A stretch of DNA of 64,000 nt. Origin: Rickettsia endosymbiont of Gonocerus acuteangulatus (GTDB lineage: Bacteria > Pseudomonadota > Alphaproteobacteria > Rickettsiales > Rickettsiaceae). Location: positions 496,001 to 560,000 of the forward strand of contig NZ_OZ032147.1 in NCBI RefSeq assembly GCF_964026435.1. The letters run 5' to 3'. Each line of letters begins with the position of its first letter. Within the stretch, counting starts at the first letter, position 1. Made by a program: the position numbers and the translations under genes. Shown here one piece after another: positions 48,220-57,491 of the stretch. Under the pieces are notes generated by a model. The model did no database searches and was not told the origin of the DNA. It was given only the letters and a program-made list of their open reading frames with translations.

Positions 48220-50595
48220 TTAATAAATCTCTTGAGATTGATCTTTTTCGCTAGGCACGTAATCAAAAACGTCATTATTATAATTGTTGTCTACGATTCC
48301 GCTTTCATCTTCAATTATCAGGATGTTATTGATCTTAAATGCTTCCATAATAGAACCACCAGGCGTGATTTGACCAGTTGCTCTATCTACAGCTTGTAGC
48401 TTTATTGAATCAGGTACTTTAAAAGGTAAGGGTGGTTCATCTTTATAAGCGTTACTCATAAAATCAATAAAAATAGGTAATACTACGCTTGATCCTGTTG
48501 CTCTTCTTCCTAGAGTTCTTGGCGTATCATATCCAACATAACTCCCCACAACTATTTTGGGTGTGAAGCCTATAAACCATGTATCTTTACTATCGTTACT
48601 AGTACCGGTTTTTCCGCCGATAATTTTCCCTAATTTCTTTGCAGAGTAAGCAGTTCCCCTATCTACTACACCTGTTAAAAGTGAAGTAATTTGATAGTCA
48701 CTTGCTGTATCCGTGACCATATAAATATTTTCTGCCGGAATTTCTAATATTGCGTTATCTAAATTATTATCTGAAACGTTACAAGTTGTACATTCTCTAT
48801 CATCTCTGCGATAAATAACTTTGCCGTTACGATCTTTAATTAATTCAACGAAATGCGGCTTTATTCTTTTACCGCCATTAGCAATAATGCCGTAAGCATT
48901 AGTTATTCTCTCAAGTGTTGTTTCAATAGAACCAAGTACCATAGAATAGACTTTTTGCGGATTATCATTAATTCTGAATCGCTTAATTATATCAACGATT
49001 TTGGTGAGTCCCACCGCAGTTGCTACTCTAACTGTTACAAGGTTACGGGATTTTTCAAGTCCGGTACGCATAGTAATCGGTCCTAGAAACTTACCCTCAT
49101 AATTTTTAGGACGCCAGCTTGGCATCCCTGGACCTTGTGAAATTTCAATAGGACCATCATTAAAAATCTGATTTGGTTTAATGCCATTTTCAAGGGCTGC
49201 TAGATAAACAAAAGTTTTACTTAAAGAACCTGGTTGACGAAGTGCCTGTGTTACCCTGTCAAATTTACTAGCAAAGAAATCATATCCGCCGACGCTTGCA
49301 AGTACCTGTCCAGTATTTGGATTCATGACCATAATAGCACCGTTTACTTCTGGAATTTGCCGTAAGGCATAATAATCCTTTACAGCTTCTACAACTATTA
49401 CATCACCCTTTGTTAGTAGCTTTTTAGCTGATTTCAGCTCACTTTTTGCCCATTTCATTTCAGAAATAGGGATTTTAGATTTAGCTCCGCTTGCAAAACC
49501 GATTTCAGCTTGAGTATCAGTAACTTCCAAAACTACAGCAATTTTATATTCTAAAAGTGATGGTGTAGTTGGTAATTTTTTTAACTCTTCTTGCCAGTTA
49601 TTAAGTGAAATAGTAGATATAGCTTTTCTAAAACCACGTTTTCTATCAAAATCTCTAAGACCTTTTCTTAGTGACTCTTCAGCAAATTTTTGCATTTTAG
49701 CATCTAAAGAAGTAATAATAGTAAGACCGCTAGTATAAAATTCGTCTTTACTACCTAACATTTTAATTACTTCATCCCTAACTTGTTCAGCATAATAATC
49801 AGCCGTAACAGTTTCATCCGGGTCTCGTTTTCGCAGCGTAATTGGACTATCTATTGCCTCTTTTGCTACATCGCTTGTGATATAGCCATCTTCTAGCATT
49901 CGCATTATTACATAATCACGACGAGCTTTAACCCTAGCATAATTTTTCTCAGGATTAAGTTCAGAAGGGGCTTTAGGTAATGCTGCAATAAAAGCTGACT
50001 CCGCAATAGTTAGCTCCTCTACTGATTTGTTAAAATAATTTTGTGCGGCAGTAGCAACCCCATACGCACCACGCCCAAAAAATGTTTGATTGAGATATAA
50101 TTCTAGAATTTGATCTTTAGTAAATACTCTTGAGATCATATAAGATAAAATAGCTTCTTTGATCTTACGCTGAAATGATACTTCATTGGTAAGTAAAAAA
50201 TTCTTTACTACCTGCTGAGTAATAGTGGAAGCCCCCTCCATACGCCTATGATGAAGAAAATTTGATATGTTAAGAAATGCTGCCCTAACTATTCCAAATA
50301 AATCAACCCCTTGGTGGTTATAGAAATTTTTATCCTCTGCAGCAATAAAGCTTTCTTTTAATGAGGTAGGAATACTATTAATTGGAACAAATACACGTCG
50401 TTCAAAAGCGTATTCCTCCATTAATTTCCCATCACGAGAATAAATACGGGTTACGGAGGGAGGATAATATCTTGCTAGCTGTCTATAATCAGGTAAATCA
50501 CGAGAATAGTAATATATTATATAAGCGACAATCCCGCAGCCTATTAAAAAAAGCAAAGCAAGAATTTGTAAACAAAAAAATAGAGGTTTATACAT
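48220..50595 (-). CDS. mrcA: Bifunctional penicillin-binding protein 1A
   Basis: 791 residues. N-terminal membrane anchor (FFCLQILALLFLIGCGIVAY). The GT51 glycosyltransferase domain has FIAAEDKNFYNHQGVD, EGASTITQQVVKN and ELYLNQTFFGRGAYGVATAA. An OB-like insert follows. The transpeptidase domain has SxxK as SLSK in RQPGSLSKTFVY, SRN in GLEKSRNLVT and KTG in GGKTGTSNDSKDTWF. It polymerises and crosslinks peptidoglycan in the periplasm. Length is typical of alphaproteobacterial PBP1A. Intact. Confidence 0.96.
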   Translation of the reverse strand: MYKPLFFCLQILALLFLIGCGIVAYIIYYYSRDLPDYRQLARYYPPSVTRIYSRDGKLMEEYAFERRVFVPINSIPTSLKESFIAAEDKNFYNHQGVDLFGIVRAAFLNISNFLHHRRMEGASTITQQVVKNFLLTNEVSFQRKIKEAILSYMISRVFTKDQILELYLNQTFFGRGAYGVATAAQNYFNKSVEELTIAESAFIAALPKAPSELNPEKNYARVKARRDYVIMRMLEDGYITSDVAKEAIDSPITLRKRDPDETVTADYYAEQVRDEVIKMLGSKDEFYTSGLTIITSLDAKMQKFAEESLRKGLRDFDRKRGFRKAISTISLNNWQEELKKLPTTPSLLEYKIAVVLEVTDTQAEIGFASGAKSKIPISEMKWAKSELKSAKKLLTKGDVIVVEAVKDYYALRQIPEVNGAIMVMNPNTGQVLASVGGYDFFASKFDRVTQALRQPGSLSKTFVYLAALENGIKPNQIFNDGPIEISQGPGMPSWRPKNYEGKFLGPITMRTGLEKSRNLVTVRVATAVGLTKIVDIIKRFRINDNPQKVYSMVLGSIETTLERITNAYGIIANGGKRIKPHFVELIKDRNGKVIYRRDDRECTTCNVSDNNLDNAILEIPAENIYMVTDTASDYQITSLLTGVVDRGTAYSAKKLGKIIGGKTGTSNDSKDTWFIGFTPKIVVGSYVGYDTPRTLGRRATGSSVVLPIFIDFMSNAYKDEPPLPFKVPDSIKLQAVDRATGQITPGGSIMEAFKINNILIIEDESGIVDNNYNNDVFDYVPSEKDQSQEIY

Positions 50596-50643
50596 TTTAG
50601 TTTTATTATTTTATGGATTGACACGCTCCTTACAATGACGATC

Positions 50644-51981
50644 TTAAATTATATCTCCACTTAAACTATTAAGTGCTGCTTTAGTAATTTTTACCTCAAT
50701 AATTTTACCAAGTAAATCTTTATTAGGGTTTTTGATATATACTGACTGCATATAAGGTGTTTTGCCTATGATTTGATAATCAAATTTACCATTACGATCA
50801 AATAAAATTTTCATAATACTTCCTACACAGCTTTCATTAAAGGCTAGCTGTTGATTTGATAATTCTTGCTGTAAGATAGTTAATCTTTCTGATTTAATAT
50901 GTTCAGGCACTTGATCGTTTCTTGTCGCCCCTGGGGTACCAGGACGTGGACTATATTTAAATGAATAGCACTGACCATATTTTACTTTACGGACTAAATC
51001 TAAAGTATCGGCAAAATCTTCATCTGTTTCACCAGGAAATCCAACAATAAAATCAGAAGATAAAACTATATCAGGTCTTGCTTTTCTTAAGCGATCAATT
51101 ATGTCAAAGTAATAATCCCAATCATGTTTGCGATTCATTGCTTTGAGTATTTTATTTGAACCTGATTGCACTGGAAGATGTAAAAATGGCATTAATTTAG
51201 GCTCTAAGCCGTGCAAGCTTATTAAATCATCTGTCATATCTATCGGATGTGACGTGGTATAACGTAATCTCTCTAAATTTGGAATTTTTGCTAAATGCCT
51301 TATCAAATCAGCAAGAGTAAATACTTTATCGTCTGATGTTTTGCCGTGATAGGCATTAACATTCTGTCCAAGCAGCATAATTTCTTTAGCACCGCTGCTA
51401 ACTACCTTTAAAGCTTCTCTATAAACTTGCTCTACATTTCTTGAAAATTCAGCACCTCTAGTATAAGGTACTACGCAAAAAGTACAAAACTTATCACACC
51501 CCTCTTGTACTGATATAAAGCTACTTGCTCCTTGCGGGTATAACTGCTCAGGTAATTGGTCAAATTTTGCTTCTTCAACGAAATCAAGATCAATTAAGTG
51601 TTTTTCGTGTCTAACAACTTTAGAAATTAATTCGGGTAAGTTATAATAAGATTGAGGACCGACTACGATATCAACATAAGGAGTTCTGGTGAAAATTTCT
51701 TCGCCCTCAGCTTGTGCAACACAGCCAGCTACTACTATTATTGCTGAATTTAGACCTTGTTTTTTTCGTGCATCTTGTAATTTTTTAATACGACCAAGTT
51801 CCGAGTAGGTTTTTTCTGCGGCTTTTTCTCTAATATGGCAAGTATTTAAAATAATAACATCTGCTTCTTCGATATTTTCCGTAGGCTCATAGCCATAAGG
51901 GTATAGCAAATCCTGCATCTTAACGGAGTCATACACATTCATCTGACATCCGTAAGTTTTAATATAAAGCTTCTTACTCAT
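50644..51981 (-). CDS. miaB: tRNA-2-methylthio-N6-dimethylallyladenosine synthase
   Basis: 445 residues: the N-terminal UPF0004 domain with [15 protein letters not shown], a second Cys in [14 protein letters not shown] and a third in [11 protein letters not shown]; a radical-SAM domain with CxxxCxxC in [29 protein letters not shown]; and a C-terminal TRAM domain (GSIMKILFD onward). It adds the methylthio group to i6A37 of tRNAs. Start [13 protein letters not shown] is standard. It precedes mrcA by 48 bp. Confidence 0.96.
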   Translation of the reverse strand: MSKKLYIKTYGCQMNVYDSVKMQDLLYPYGYEPTENIEEADVIILNTCHIREKAAEKTYSELGRIKKLQDARKKQGLNSAIIVVAGCVAQAEGEEIFTRTPYVDIVVGPQSYYNLPELISKVVRHEKHLIDLDFVEEAKFDQLPEQLYPQGASSFISVQEGCDKFCTFCVVPYTRGAEFSRNVEQVYREALKVVSSGAKEIMLLGQNVNAYHGKTSDDKVFTLADLIRHLAKIPNLERLRYTTSHPIDMTDDLISLHGLEPKLMPFLHLPVQSGSNKILKAMNRKHDWDYYFDIIDRLRKARPDIVLSSDFIVGFPGETDEDFADTLDLVRKVKYGQCYSFKYSPRPGTPGATRNDQVPEHIKSERLTILQQELSNQQLAFNESCVGSIMKILFDRNGKFDYQIIGKTPYMQSVYIKNPNKDLLGKIIEVKITKAALNSLSGDII

Positions 51982-52158
51982 ATTGTTTTGTAATACCTTA
52001 AATAAGGTCTACATTATAATATATTTAAATAACTTTATCAAATTTTAAATAATATTAGATGACGAGTTACTTCGGTTCTATGCATTTTAAAAAATGCATA
52101 GAATTTAGAATTTGTGTAAATTCTAGATAGGTTATATGAAAATAAAGAAGAAAGATAA

Positions 52159-52380
52159 TTACATTATTTCACATCCACCTTTTGTAGGTTTAGCACTATT
52201 CCCCATAGTAGATACAGTAGATTCTTTTAATGGATCATTTAAATCTTGACCTAGATTTAATGTTGCAGCACTTATAGTCTGAGTGAATGTTTGCTGTCTT
52301 TGTTGCTGATCATGCATTTCTCTATTAGTTTCTTTTTTTGCTGCTGCTAACTTTGCTTTTTGTTCATCGGTAAGTGGCAT
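52159..52380 (-). CDS. Small Gln/Lys-rich protein ending in a CaaX-like motif
   Basis: 73 residues, MPLTDEQKAKLAAAKKETNR at the start and KGGCEIM at the end. The N-terminal half is a likely charged helix; the middle is rich in Gln, Thr and Asn. The last four residues, Cys-Glu-Ile-Met, follow the C-a-a-X prenylation pattern (aliphatic third position, Met for farnesyl transfer). There is no signal peptide or membrane helix. It lies 18 bp after the coiled-coil gene on the same strand, so both are likely one transcript. I do not recognise a family; host lipidation is a hypothesis only. Confidence 0.65.
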   Translation of the reverse strand: MPLTDEQKAKLAAAKKETNREMHDQQQRQQTFTQTISAATLNLGQDLNDPLKESTVSTMGNSAKPTKGGCEIM

Positions 52381-52398
52381 ATTATCCTCATGTTGTTA

Positions 52399-53457
52399 TT
52401 AAATTCCTCTCGTTTTAGTGTTTGTAGAAGTATTAGGGGGAGTACGAGAAGGGCATAAACTTCCTCCTATACTATCTTTAACCGTAATTTGTTCTTTCAT
52501 TTTATCGGTTAATGATCTGCTTTTAGTGTTATTAATATTACCAAGTATCTTATTATGGTGGTCTAAATCTTTTACAATACCATTTGTTTCAATAGCTTCA
52601 TGCTGATTTTTCAAAGCCACATATTTTTGGTGTGCTTCTGAGTATTTTTCAGGATTTTTTTCGTGATGTATTTTAATAGCATTTCCTAATTTCTCTATTT
52701 TTTCACCACGTACTTTTCGAGCTTTCTCATATTCAGTAATTTTCTTATCCGCTTCTTTTTTAGCTTTTTCTAACTTTTCGGCATACGGCTTACGGATTTT
52801 TAGCATTTCTTGATGAAATTCTAACTTTTGTTTTAACTTATTAATTTGTTCAGGAGATAAGTTTTTTTGCTTAAGTTGTTGTTTTAAATTCGTTATTTCT
52901 TTATTTAATTCATTCAATTCTTGATGAACGCAAATATGCTCTTTATTCGTTCTTTTATGATGTTCATAAAATTCTTTATGATCCTTATGCTGCGATAATA
53001 TCTCCTCATGAGTTAATATCCCTGCATCTAGTTTTTCATGATCAATAATTTTTTCTTTCTCTAATTTATTTATTACATGCTCAATATGTGAATTATTTTC
53101 TTGAGTTTGCTTAAGGTTTTTATCTATTTTTGTTACAAAATTATCATGAAAATTATTAAGAGTTGCTATTTTTTGTGCGGTCTCTCTTTCTTCTTCAGCA
53201 AGCTTTGCTGCTTTTTGAGCTTCTTCATTAGCCTGTAATTTATCAATAGATTGTTCTACTTCAAAATTTTTAGCTTTATTTTCTAAAGTTTGTTGTAAGC
53301 CAGATATATCAAAATTTAACCCATATAACGCTGCTTCATTTTGTAGCGTGCTTAACTCCCCTAAAAGCATATCAGCTTGAGAGCGAGTATAAACATTACT
53401 GAATTTTTCTTTTAAACTATTAAATTTGTGTCTTAATTCGTTTGTTATATCGGACAT
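52399..53457 (-). CDS. Long coiled-coil protein of unknown function
   Basis: 352 residues starting MSDITNELRHKFNSLKEKFS. From about residue 55 to 300 it is almost entirely charged helix with heptad character (EEAQKAAKLAEEERETAQKI, ELNELNKEITNLKQQLKQKN, KEADKKITEYEKARKVRGEK). The C-terminal 40 residues are polar (SRSLTDKMKEQITVKDSIGG, then CPSRTPPNTSTNTKTRGI). No membrane segment or signal is visible. It pairs with the CaaX-tailed protein gene downstream. Function unknown. Confidence 0.75.
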   Translation of the reverse strand: MSDITNELRHKFNSLKEKFSNVYTRSQADMLLGELSTLQNEAALYGLNFDISGLQQTLENKAKNFEVEQSIDKLQANEEAQKAAKLAEEERETAQKIATLNNFHDNFVTKIDKNLKQTQENNSHIEHVINKLEKEKIIDHEKLDAGILTHEEILSQHKDHKEFYEHHKRTNKEHICVHQELNELNKEITNLKQQLKQKNLSPEQINKLKQKLEFHQEMLKIRKPYAEKLEKAKKEADKKITEYEKARKVRGEKIEKLGNAIKIHHEKNPEKYSEAHQKYVALKNQHEAIETNGIVKDLDHHNKILGNINNTKSRSLTDKMKEQITVKDSIGGSLCPSRTPPNTSTNTKTRGI

Positions 53458-53532
53458 AAATATACCCTGACTTTATTTACAAAAAAATGTTAGCAAATGG
53501 TGAAATTTAAGTCAAGGATTTATTAACAAAAA

Positions 53533-55314
53533 TTAAATTTGTATTGTGAGCCATTGGTTTAATAACTCATCAAGCTTCTTTTTATCATTAACTAGTTGAA
53601 TGCTGAGTTGATTATATTTTTGCGGGTTTGCAAGGTATAGATTGCTATCCTCAAGTTGCTTTTCTAAAGCCTTAATTGAAGCTTCTAATTTTTCAATTTC
53701 ATTTGGTAATGTTTCAAGCAAACGTTGATATTTGTAAGATAGCTTTTTATTTTGTGGTTCTTTAGGACTAGAAATAGGAGTTATAGGCTTTGAGATTTTT
53801 TTAGTTGTGGAGCTTGCAGTAAAATATTGTTTGTAATCTTCATATCCACCTGTCAAATCATGAATTTTACCTTGAGCAAAGACTAAAGTACGTGTAACTA
53901 ATCTATCTAAGAAATCACGATCATGACTAACTACTATTAAAGTGCCGGAATAATCTGCAAGTATGTCTAGCAGAATCTCCAAACTACCCATATCTAAATC
54001 ATTGGTTGGTTCATCTAGGATGAGCAAATTGCCAGGATTAATTAAAATTTTTGCTAGTAATAGCCTGTTAGCCTCACCTCCTGATAGAATAGCAGTTTTA
54101 GCATTTAGTAGCTTAGGATCGAACATGAATTGCTTCAGATAGCCAGCAACATGCATAGTTTTATCATTGGGCAAAAATACCTGATCTCCGCCGGTAGGGC
54201 ATAAAGTTTGTTGCAAAGTGTGATTATGGTTTAGTTTTTCTCGATGTTGATCAAAATATGAAATATCTAAATTACCACCATATATAATTTTGCCGATTTC
54301 AGGAGTAAGTTGTTTGGTTAGTAATTTGATAAAAGTAGATTTTCCTGAGCCATTCGCTCCAATTATGCCGATCTTTTCGCCTTTTTTAACACGGAAGCTA
54401 AAATTATCGATAATTTTAGTATTTTTATAGCTAAAACTAACATTATCAGCTTCGATAATAAACTTACTTTTAGCTATATTTTCTTCAAGTTCAGCTTGTA
54501 CTCTTTGTTTTGAACGAGCTAGCTTTGTCGCGTGTTCTCTGGCTATTTCCCTTAAGGCTTTTAGCTGAGCAAGCCTTTTCTGGTTACGCTTACGTCTAGC
54601 TGTAACACCTGCATTTAACCATTCATTTTCTTGAGCTAATTTTTTATTTAATTTTCGCAGGGCTGCTTCTTCTTGCTCTATAATAATATTTTGCCATTCG
54701 TCAAAATATTTGAATCCTTTATCGGATTTGCGTAAATGTCCACGATCAAGCCACCAAATTTTATTAGTCACATTTGATAGGAAAGTTCTATCGTGACTAA
54801 CGCAAATAATCGCACCGTTATATGATTTAACATATCCTTCCAACCATTCAATTGTTTCAATATCTAAATGGTTAGTCGGCTCATCAAGCAATAATATTTC
54901 TGGTTCTAATATTAAGGCTTTAGCAAGACTGGCTCTTCTAAGCTGCCCGCCTGAGTAGGTAGATAAATTATCTGTGCCGTTGATTTGTAGCTTTTCTAGT
55001 ATTATATCTATTTCATACTTATCTATTTCATTTTTAGTGTTCTGATCTAGAATGAAATCATAAATATTAGAATTAAGTTTGATCGCAATATCTTGTTTTA
55101 AATATCCGATTGTGATTGCAGGATCCTTGAATAATTCTCCGTTATCTAACTCATAATCTTCCGATATTACTTTCATTAGGCTTGATTTACCGCAGCCATT
55201 GCGACCTATCAAGCAAATCTTATCGCCTTTATATAAATAAAGCTCTAAATCAGATAGAATTATTTTATCGGCAAAACTTAAATTACCATCTTTAATATAA
55301 TAGATTGGAGTCAT
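53533..55314 (-). CDS. uup: ABC-F family ATPase (Uup-like)
   Basis: 593 residues with two ABC domains and no membrane part. Domain 1: Walker A LIGRNGCGKSSL, signature TYSGGQLRR, Walker B ILLLDEPTNHLD. Domain 2: IIGANGSGKSTF, LSGGEANRL, LLILDEPTNDLD. A basic linker (ARRKRNQKRLAQLKALREIA) lies between them, and a C-terminal coiled coil (KLEASIKALEKQLEDSNLYL) matches Uup. ABC-F proteins act on ribosomes; Uup binds branched DNA and affects transposon excision. The subfamily choice is moderate. Confidence 0.88.
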   Translation of the reverse strand: MTPIYYIKDGNLSFADKIILSDLELYLYKGDKICLIGRNGCGKSSLMKVISEDYELDNGELFKDPAITIGYLKQDIAIKLNSNIYDFILDQNTKNEIDKYEIDIILEKLQINGTDNLSTYSGGQLRRASLAKALILEPEILLLDEPTNHLDIETIEWLEGYVKSYNGAIICVSHDRTFLSNVTNKIWWLDRGHLRKSDKGFKYFDEWQNIIIEQEEAALRKLNKKLAQENEWLNAGVTARRKRNQKRLAQLKALREIAREHATKLARSKQRVQAELEENIAKSKFIIEADNVSFSYKNTKIIDNFSFRVKKGEKIGIIGANGSGKSTFIKLLTKQLTPEIGKIIYGGNLDISYFDQHREKLNHNHTLQQTLCPTGGDQVFLPNDKTMHVAGYLKQFMFDPKLLNAKTAILSGGEANRLLLAKILINPGNLLILDEPTNDLDMGSLEILLDILADYSGTLIVVSHDRDFLDRLVTRTLVFAQGKIHDLTGGYEDYKQYFTASSTTKKISKPITPISSPKEPQNKKLSYKYQRLLETLPNEIEKLEASIKALEKQLEDSNLYLANPQKYNQLSIQLVNDKKKLDELLNQWLTIQI

Positions 55315-55465
55315 AGGAATATGTAATGCTGTGCACGTGTAATAAGATAATATAATAAATTAAGCAGGTAATTTCAATTTAAGAATTTCAAAGGAGTTTT
55401 TCCTTAAGTAAATTTCTAAGAATCGAATATAAGTTAATATTTTAATAAAAAATTAATATTACCTA

Positions 55466-55494
55466 TTGTCAATGATGATCATTTAGTGTATAAT
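55466..55494 (+). promoter_or_regulatory. Sigma-70 type promoter upstream of the small gene at 55545
   Basis: TTGTCA (55466-55471), a 17-bp spacer and a perfect TATAAT (55489-55494). Transcription would start near 55501. The leader contains a weak hairpin (TTAGATTT...AAATCTAA) and the ribosome site AAAGAGGA before ATG 55545. Confidence 0.7.
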
Positions 55495-55617
55495 GCTCCA
55501 TTAGATTTAAAAAAAATCTAAATTAAACAATTAAAGAGGAAATTATGTTTAAATTTTTATCTTCATTTGCGGGCTTAATTTATAATCAAGCAGCAAATAT
55601 CGGAAATTTTATTTTTG

Positions 55618-55742
55618 CAAAACTTACGCTATGTTTGATATAATGCCCATGAATTAAGGGATATTATGAAGTGCTTCACTATAAAACATTGCTGTGTAAT
55701 AAGAGTTTTTAGCATATTTGCTATAACATAGCGTAAGTTTTG
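55618..55742 (-). mobile_element. MITE copy 7 (subfamily Y, 125 bp)
   Basis: 16-bp ends and a TTTG duplication (55614-55617 and 55743-55746). Lies 10 bp from the IS30 copy that starts at 55753. Confidence 0.92.
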
Positions 55743-55752
55743 TTTGATCACT

Positions 55753-56818
55753 TGAAAATACTATAAGTAAGTAGAACAGAACCTATTTAAAATAATAAGA
55801 TTTTAAATAGGTAATGATGAACAGAAAATATAGACACTTATCTCGAGAAGAGAGATATGAGATAAAAAGAATGTATGACCTAGGAGTCAGTATTAATAAG
55901 ATAGCACAACATCTTACGAGGTCTAAAAGCGCTATTAGTATGGAGCTAAAAAGAAATAAGGTAAAAGATAAGTATATGCCTTGTGTTGCTCAGGAAAAAT
56001 ATGAAAACAGGATGTATCAGCAAGAGTTATTAAAAATAGAAAAGAACCCTATGTTGTTAGATTATATTAAAAATGCTATGATTCGCAAGAAATGGTCGCC
56101 GGATGCTATAGCCGGAAAGTTAAAACTAGACAAAAATACAGCTTTGTGTATCAGTACAGAAAGTATATATAGATTTGTTTACACTTCTGCAGTAGCAGCT
56201 AAATTAAAGTTATATAGCTATTTACCTTCTAAAAGATATAAAAGGCAAGAAAGAGGGAAGAGGCGTCAAAGGATCATTATACCACAAAGGATCTCAATAC
56301 ATCAGCGTGATGCAATAGCTACGAAAAAGGTAGAAGTAGGGAATTTTGAGGCAGATCTTACATTTCATAAAGGTAATCAAAGTATGAATATTGGTGCACT
56401 GGTGGATAAAAAGAGTCAAAAGATTATTTTAGTGCTGAATAACTCCAAGAGAGCTACAACAGTTATCAATGGTTTTTTAAGAAAGATAAAAACTCTTCCA
56501 AATAGTGTGAGAAAGACTATTACTATGGATAATGGCAAAGAGTTTGTGGGGCATGTTGCCTATAGACTATCTGGGTTTCAAACTTTCTTTTGTGATCCAT
56601 ACCGCCCTAGACAAAAAGCATTAGTGAAAAAAATGAATTCTATGATTCATAGAATTTTACCTAAAAATACAGATATTACTACCGTTACACAAAGAGGTCT
56701 TGACAATGTTGCTGAGATTTTAAATAACATGCCAAGAAAGATTTTTGGTTATAAAACCCCCAATGAAATTTGGGCAGAAAATTTATAGGTTTTGTTCTAC
56801 TTAGTCCTTGCATTTTCA
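55753..56818 (+). mobile_element. IS30-family copy 5 (1066 bp, full length)
   Basis: Ends TGAAAATACTATAAGTAAG and CTTGCATTTTCA. No clear target duplication (left GATCACT, right AATTATT). Contains one full-length transposase frame. Confidence 0.92.
55814..56788 (+). CDS. IS30 transposase with catalytic Glu272 changed to Lys
   Basis: 324 residues, full length, but the third DDE residue is replaced: ALVKKMNSMIHR in place of ALVEKMNSMIHR (GTGAAA for GTGGAA). It also has V-I-N-G for V-T-N-G at residue 218. D181 and D239 are intact. Loss of the metal-binding Glu should abolish cleavage, so this copy is probably dead although it looks intact. Confidence 0.92.
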   Translation: MMNRKYRHLSREERYEIKRMYDLGVSINKIAQHLTRSKSAISMELKRNKVKDKYMPCVAQEKYENRMYQQELLKIEKNPMLLDYIKNAMIRKKWSPDAIAGKLKLDKNTALCISTESIYRFVYTSAVAAKLKLYSYLPSKRYKRQERGKRRQRIIIPQRISIHQRDAIATKKVEVGNFEADLTFHKGNQSMNIGALVDKKSQKIILVLNNSKRATTVINGFLRKIKTLPNSVRKTITMDNGKEFVGHVAYRLSGFQTFFCDPYRPRQKALVKKMNSMIHRILPKNTDITTVTQRGLDNVAEILNNMPRKIFGYKTPNEIWAENL

Positions 56819-57118
56819 AATTATTAGCTAACTCTATATCTGCTTATGATATGAAATCAGATAATATAATAGATGTTAGTGAACTTGGGAAAGATGTAAC
56901 ACCTAGAGATATTATTGACTTTTATTACTATGGATAAAATTAAATAGTATTTTTTTTTGAACGGAATTATACTATATCTTTTTACTAACCCATAGTTAAA
57001 CCGATGTCGCTCGCGTGGATACCAAATCGTCAATGCGAGCGTGCATTGTTGCATGGATCGTAAAACGCGTTCGGTGTCATCTAGTTCCTTGTACCCGGGG
57101 TGTCGCATGGATCACTTA

Positions 57119-57234
57119 TGTCTTTCCCAAGAAAGTGGGAATCCAGAAAAAATCATAAATACAGTAAATTTTTATGGCTAAAAGCTCGATTTTATCTCAC
57201 TTTATGTGGATTCCCGCTTACGCGGGAATGGCAT
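57119..57234. repeat. Palindromic element, GGGAATCCAG type
   Basis: Arms TCTTTCCCAAGAAAGTGGGA and CCCGCTTACGCGGGAATGGC (diverged) enclose a loop with AAAGCTCGATTTTATCTC. It is part of a 554-bp gene-free gap (56938-57491). The first part of the gap (56938-57118) has fragments of other repeats (GGTGTCATCTAG, CCATGCAAC) and no gene. Confidence 0.72.
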
Positions 57235-57257
57235 TGCGGATGTTTCCTGATCCATGC

Positions 57258-57357
57258 AACAAAGCCGGAGATGTGTAGCATCGAGGTGGCAATCTCAGGA
57301 ATTTTATATTACTTCATAAGATTGCCACGCTCCTTGCAGTCGTAATGTTGTTGCGTA
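57258..57357. repeat. Palindromic element, GGCAATCTC type
   Basis: TGCAACAAAGC ... GAGGTGGCAATCTCAGGAA pairs with AAGATTGCCACGCTCCTTGC ... TTGTTGC. Same family as 46821-46905. Confidence 0.65.
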
Positions 57358-57369
57358 GCTCAGCTTTTC

Positions 57370-57490
57370 GTCATTGCGAAGCCACGAAGTGACCGCGGCA
57401 ATCCAAAAAAATAATTAAAAAATGCTATAAAATAGCATTTTTAACTGGATTGCTTCGTCAATTTACTATTGTAAATTTCCTCGCAATGAT
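57370..57490. repeat. Palindromic element, GTCATTGCGAAG type
   Basis: Arms GTCATTGCGAAGCCACGAAG and its diverged complement ending CCTCGCAATGATG enclose a second hairpin AATGCTATAAAATAGCATT. It ends 1 bp before the fabF stop. Confidence 0.75.
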
Positions 57491-57491
57491 G

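Larger units (their letters stand above)
55545..56937 (+). pseudogene. Small unknown gene disrupted by a MITE and an IS30 copy
   Basis: ATG at 55545 after AAAGAGGA. It begins MFKFLSSFAGLIYNQAANIG and NFIF, is cut by the MITE at 55618, continues a few bases (FDH) and is cut again by IS30 at 55753. After the IS it reads KLLANSISAYDMKSDNIIDV and SELGKDVTPRDIIDFYYYG, stop at 56937. The rebuilt product is about 66-70 residues. No family recognised. It still has a strong promoter and ribosome site. Confidence 0.6.

Noticed and set aside
56857-57108. 83-residue minus-strand frame
   Set aside because: Crosses the end of the small broken gene and repeat debris; composition is not protein-like.
57100-57345. 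81-residue plus-strand frame
   Set aside because: Made entirely of two palindromic elements; frames of this type arise from RPE sequence.
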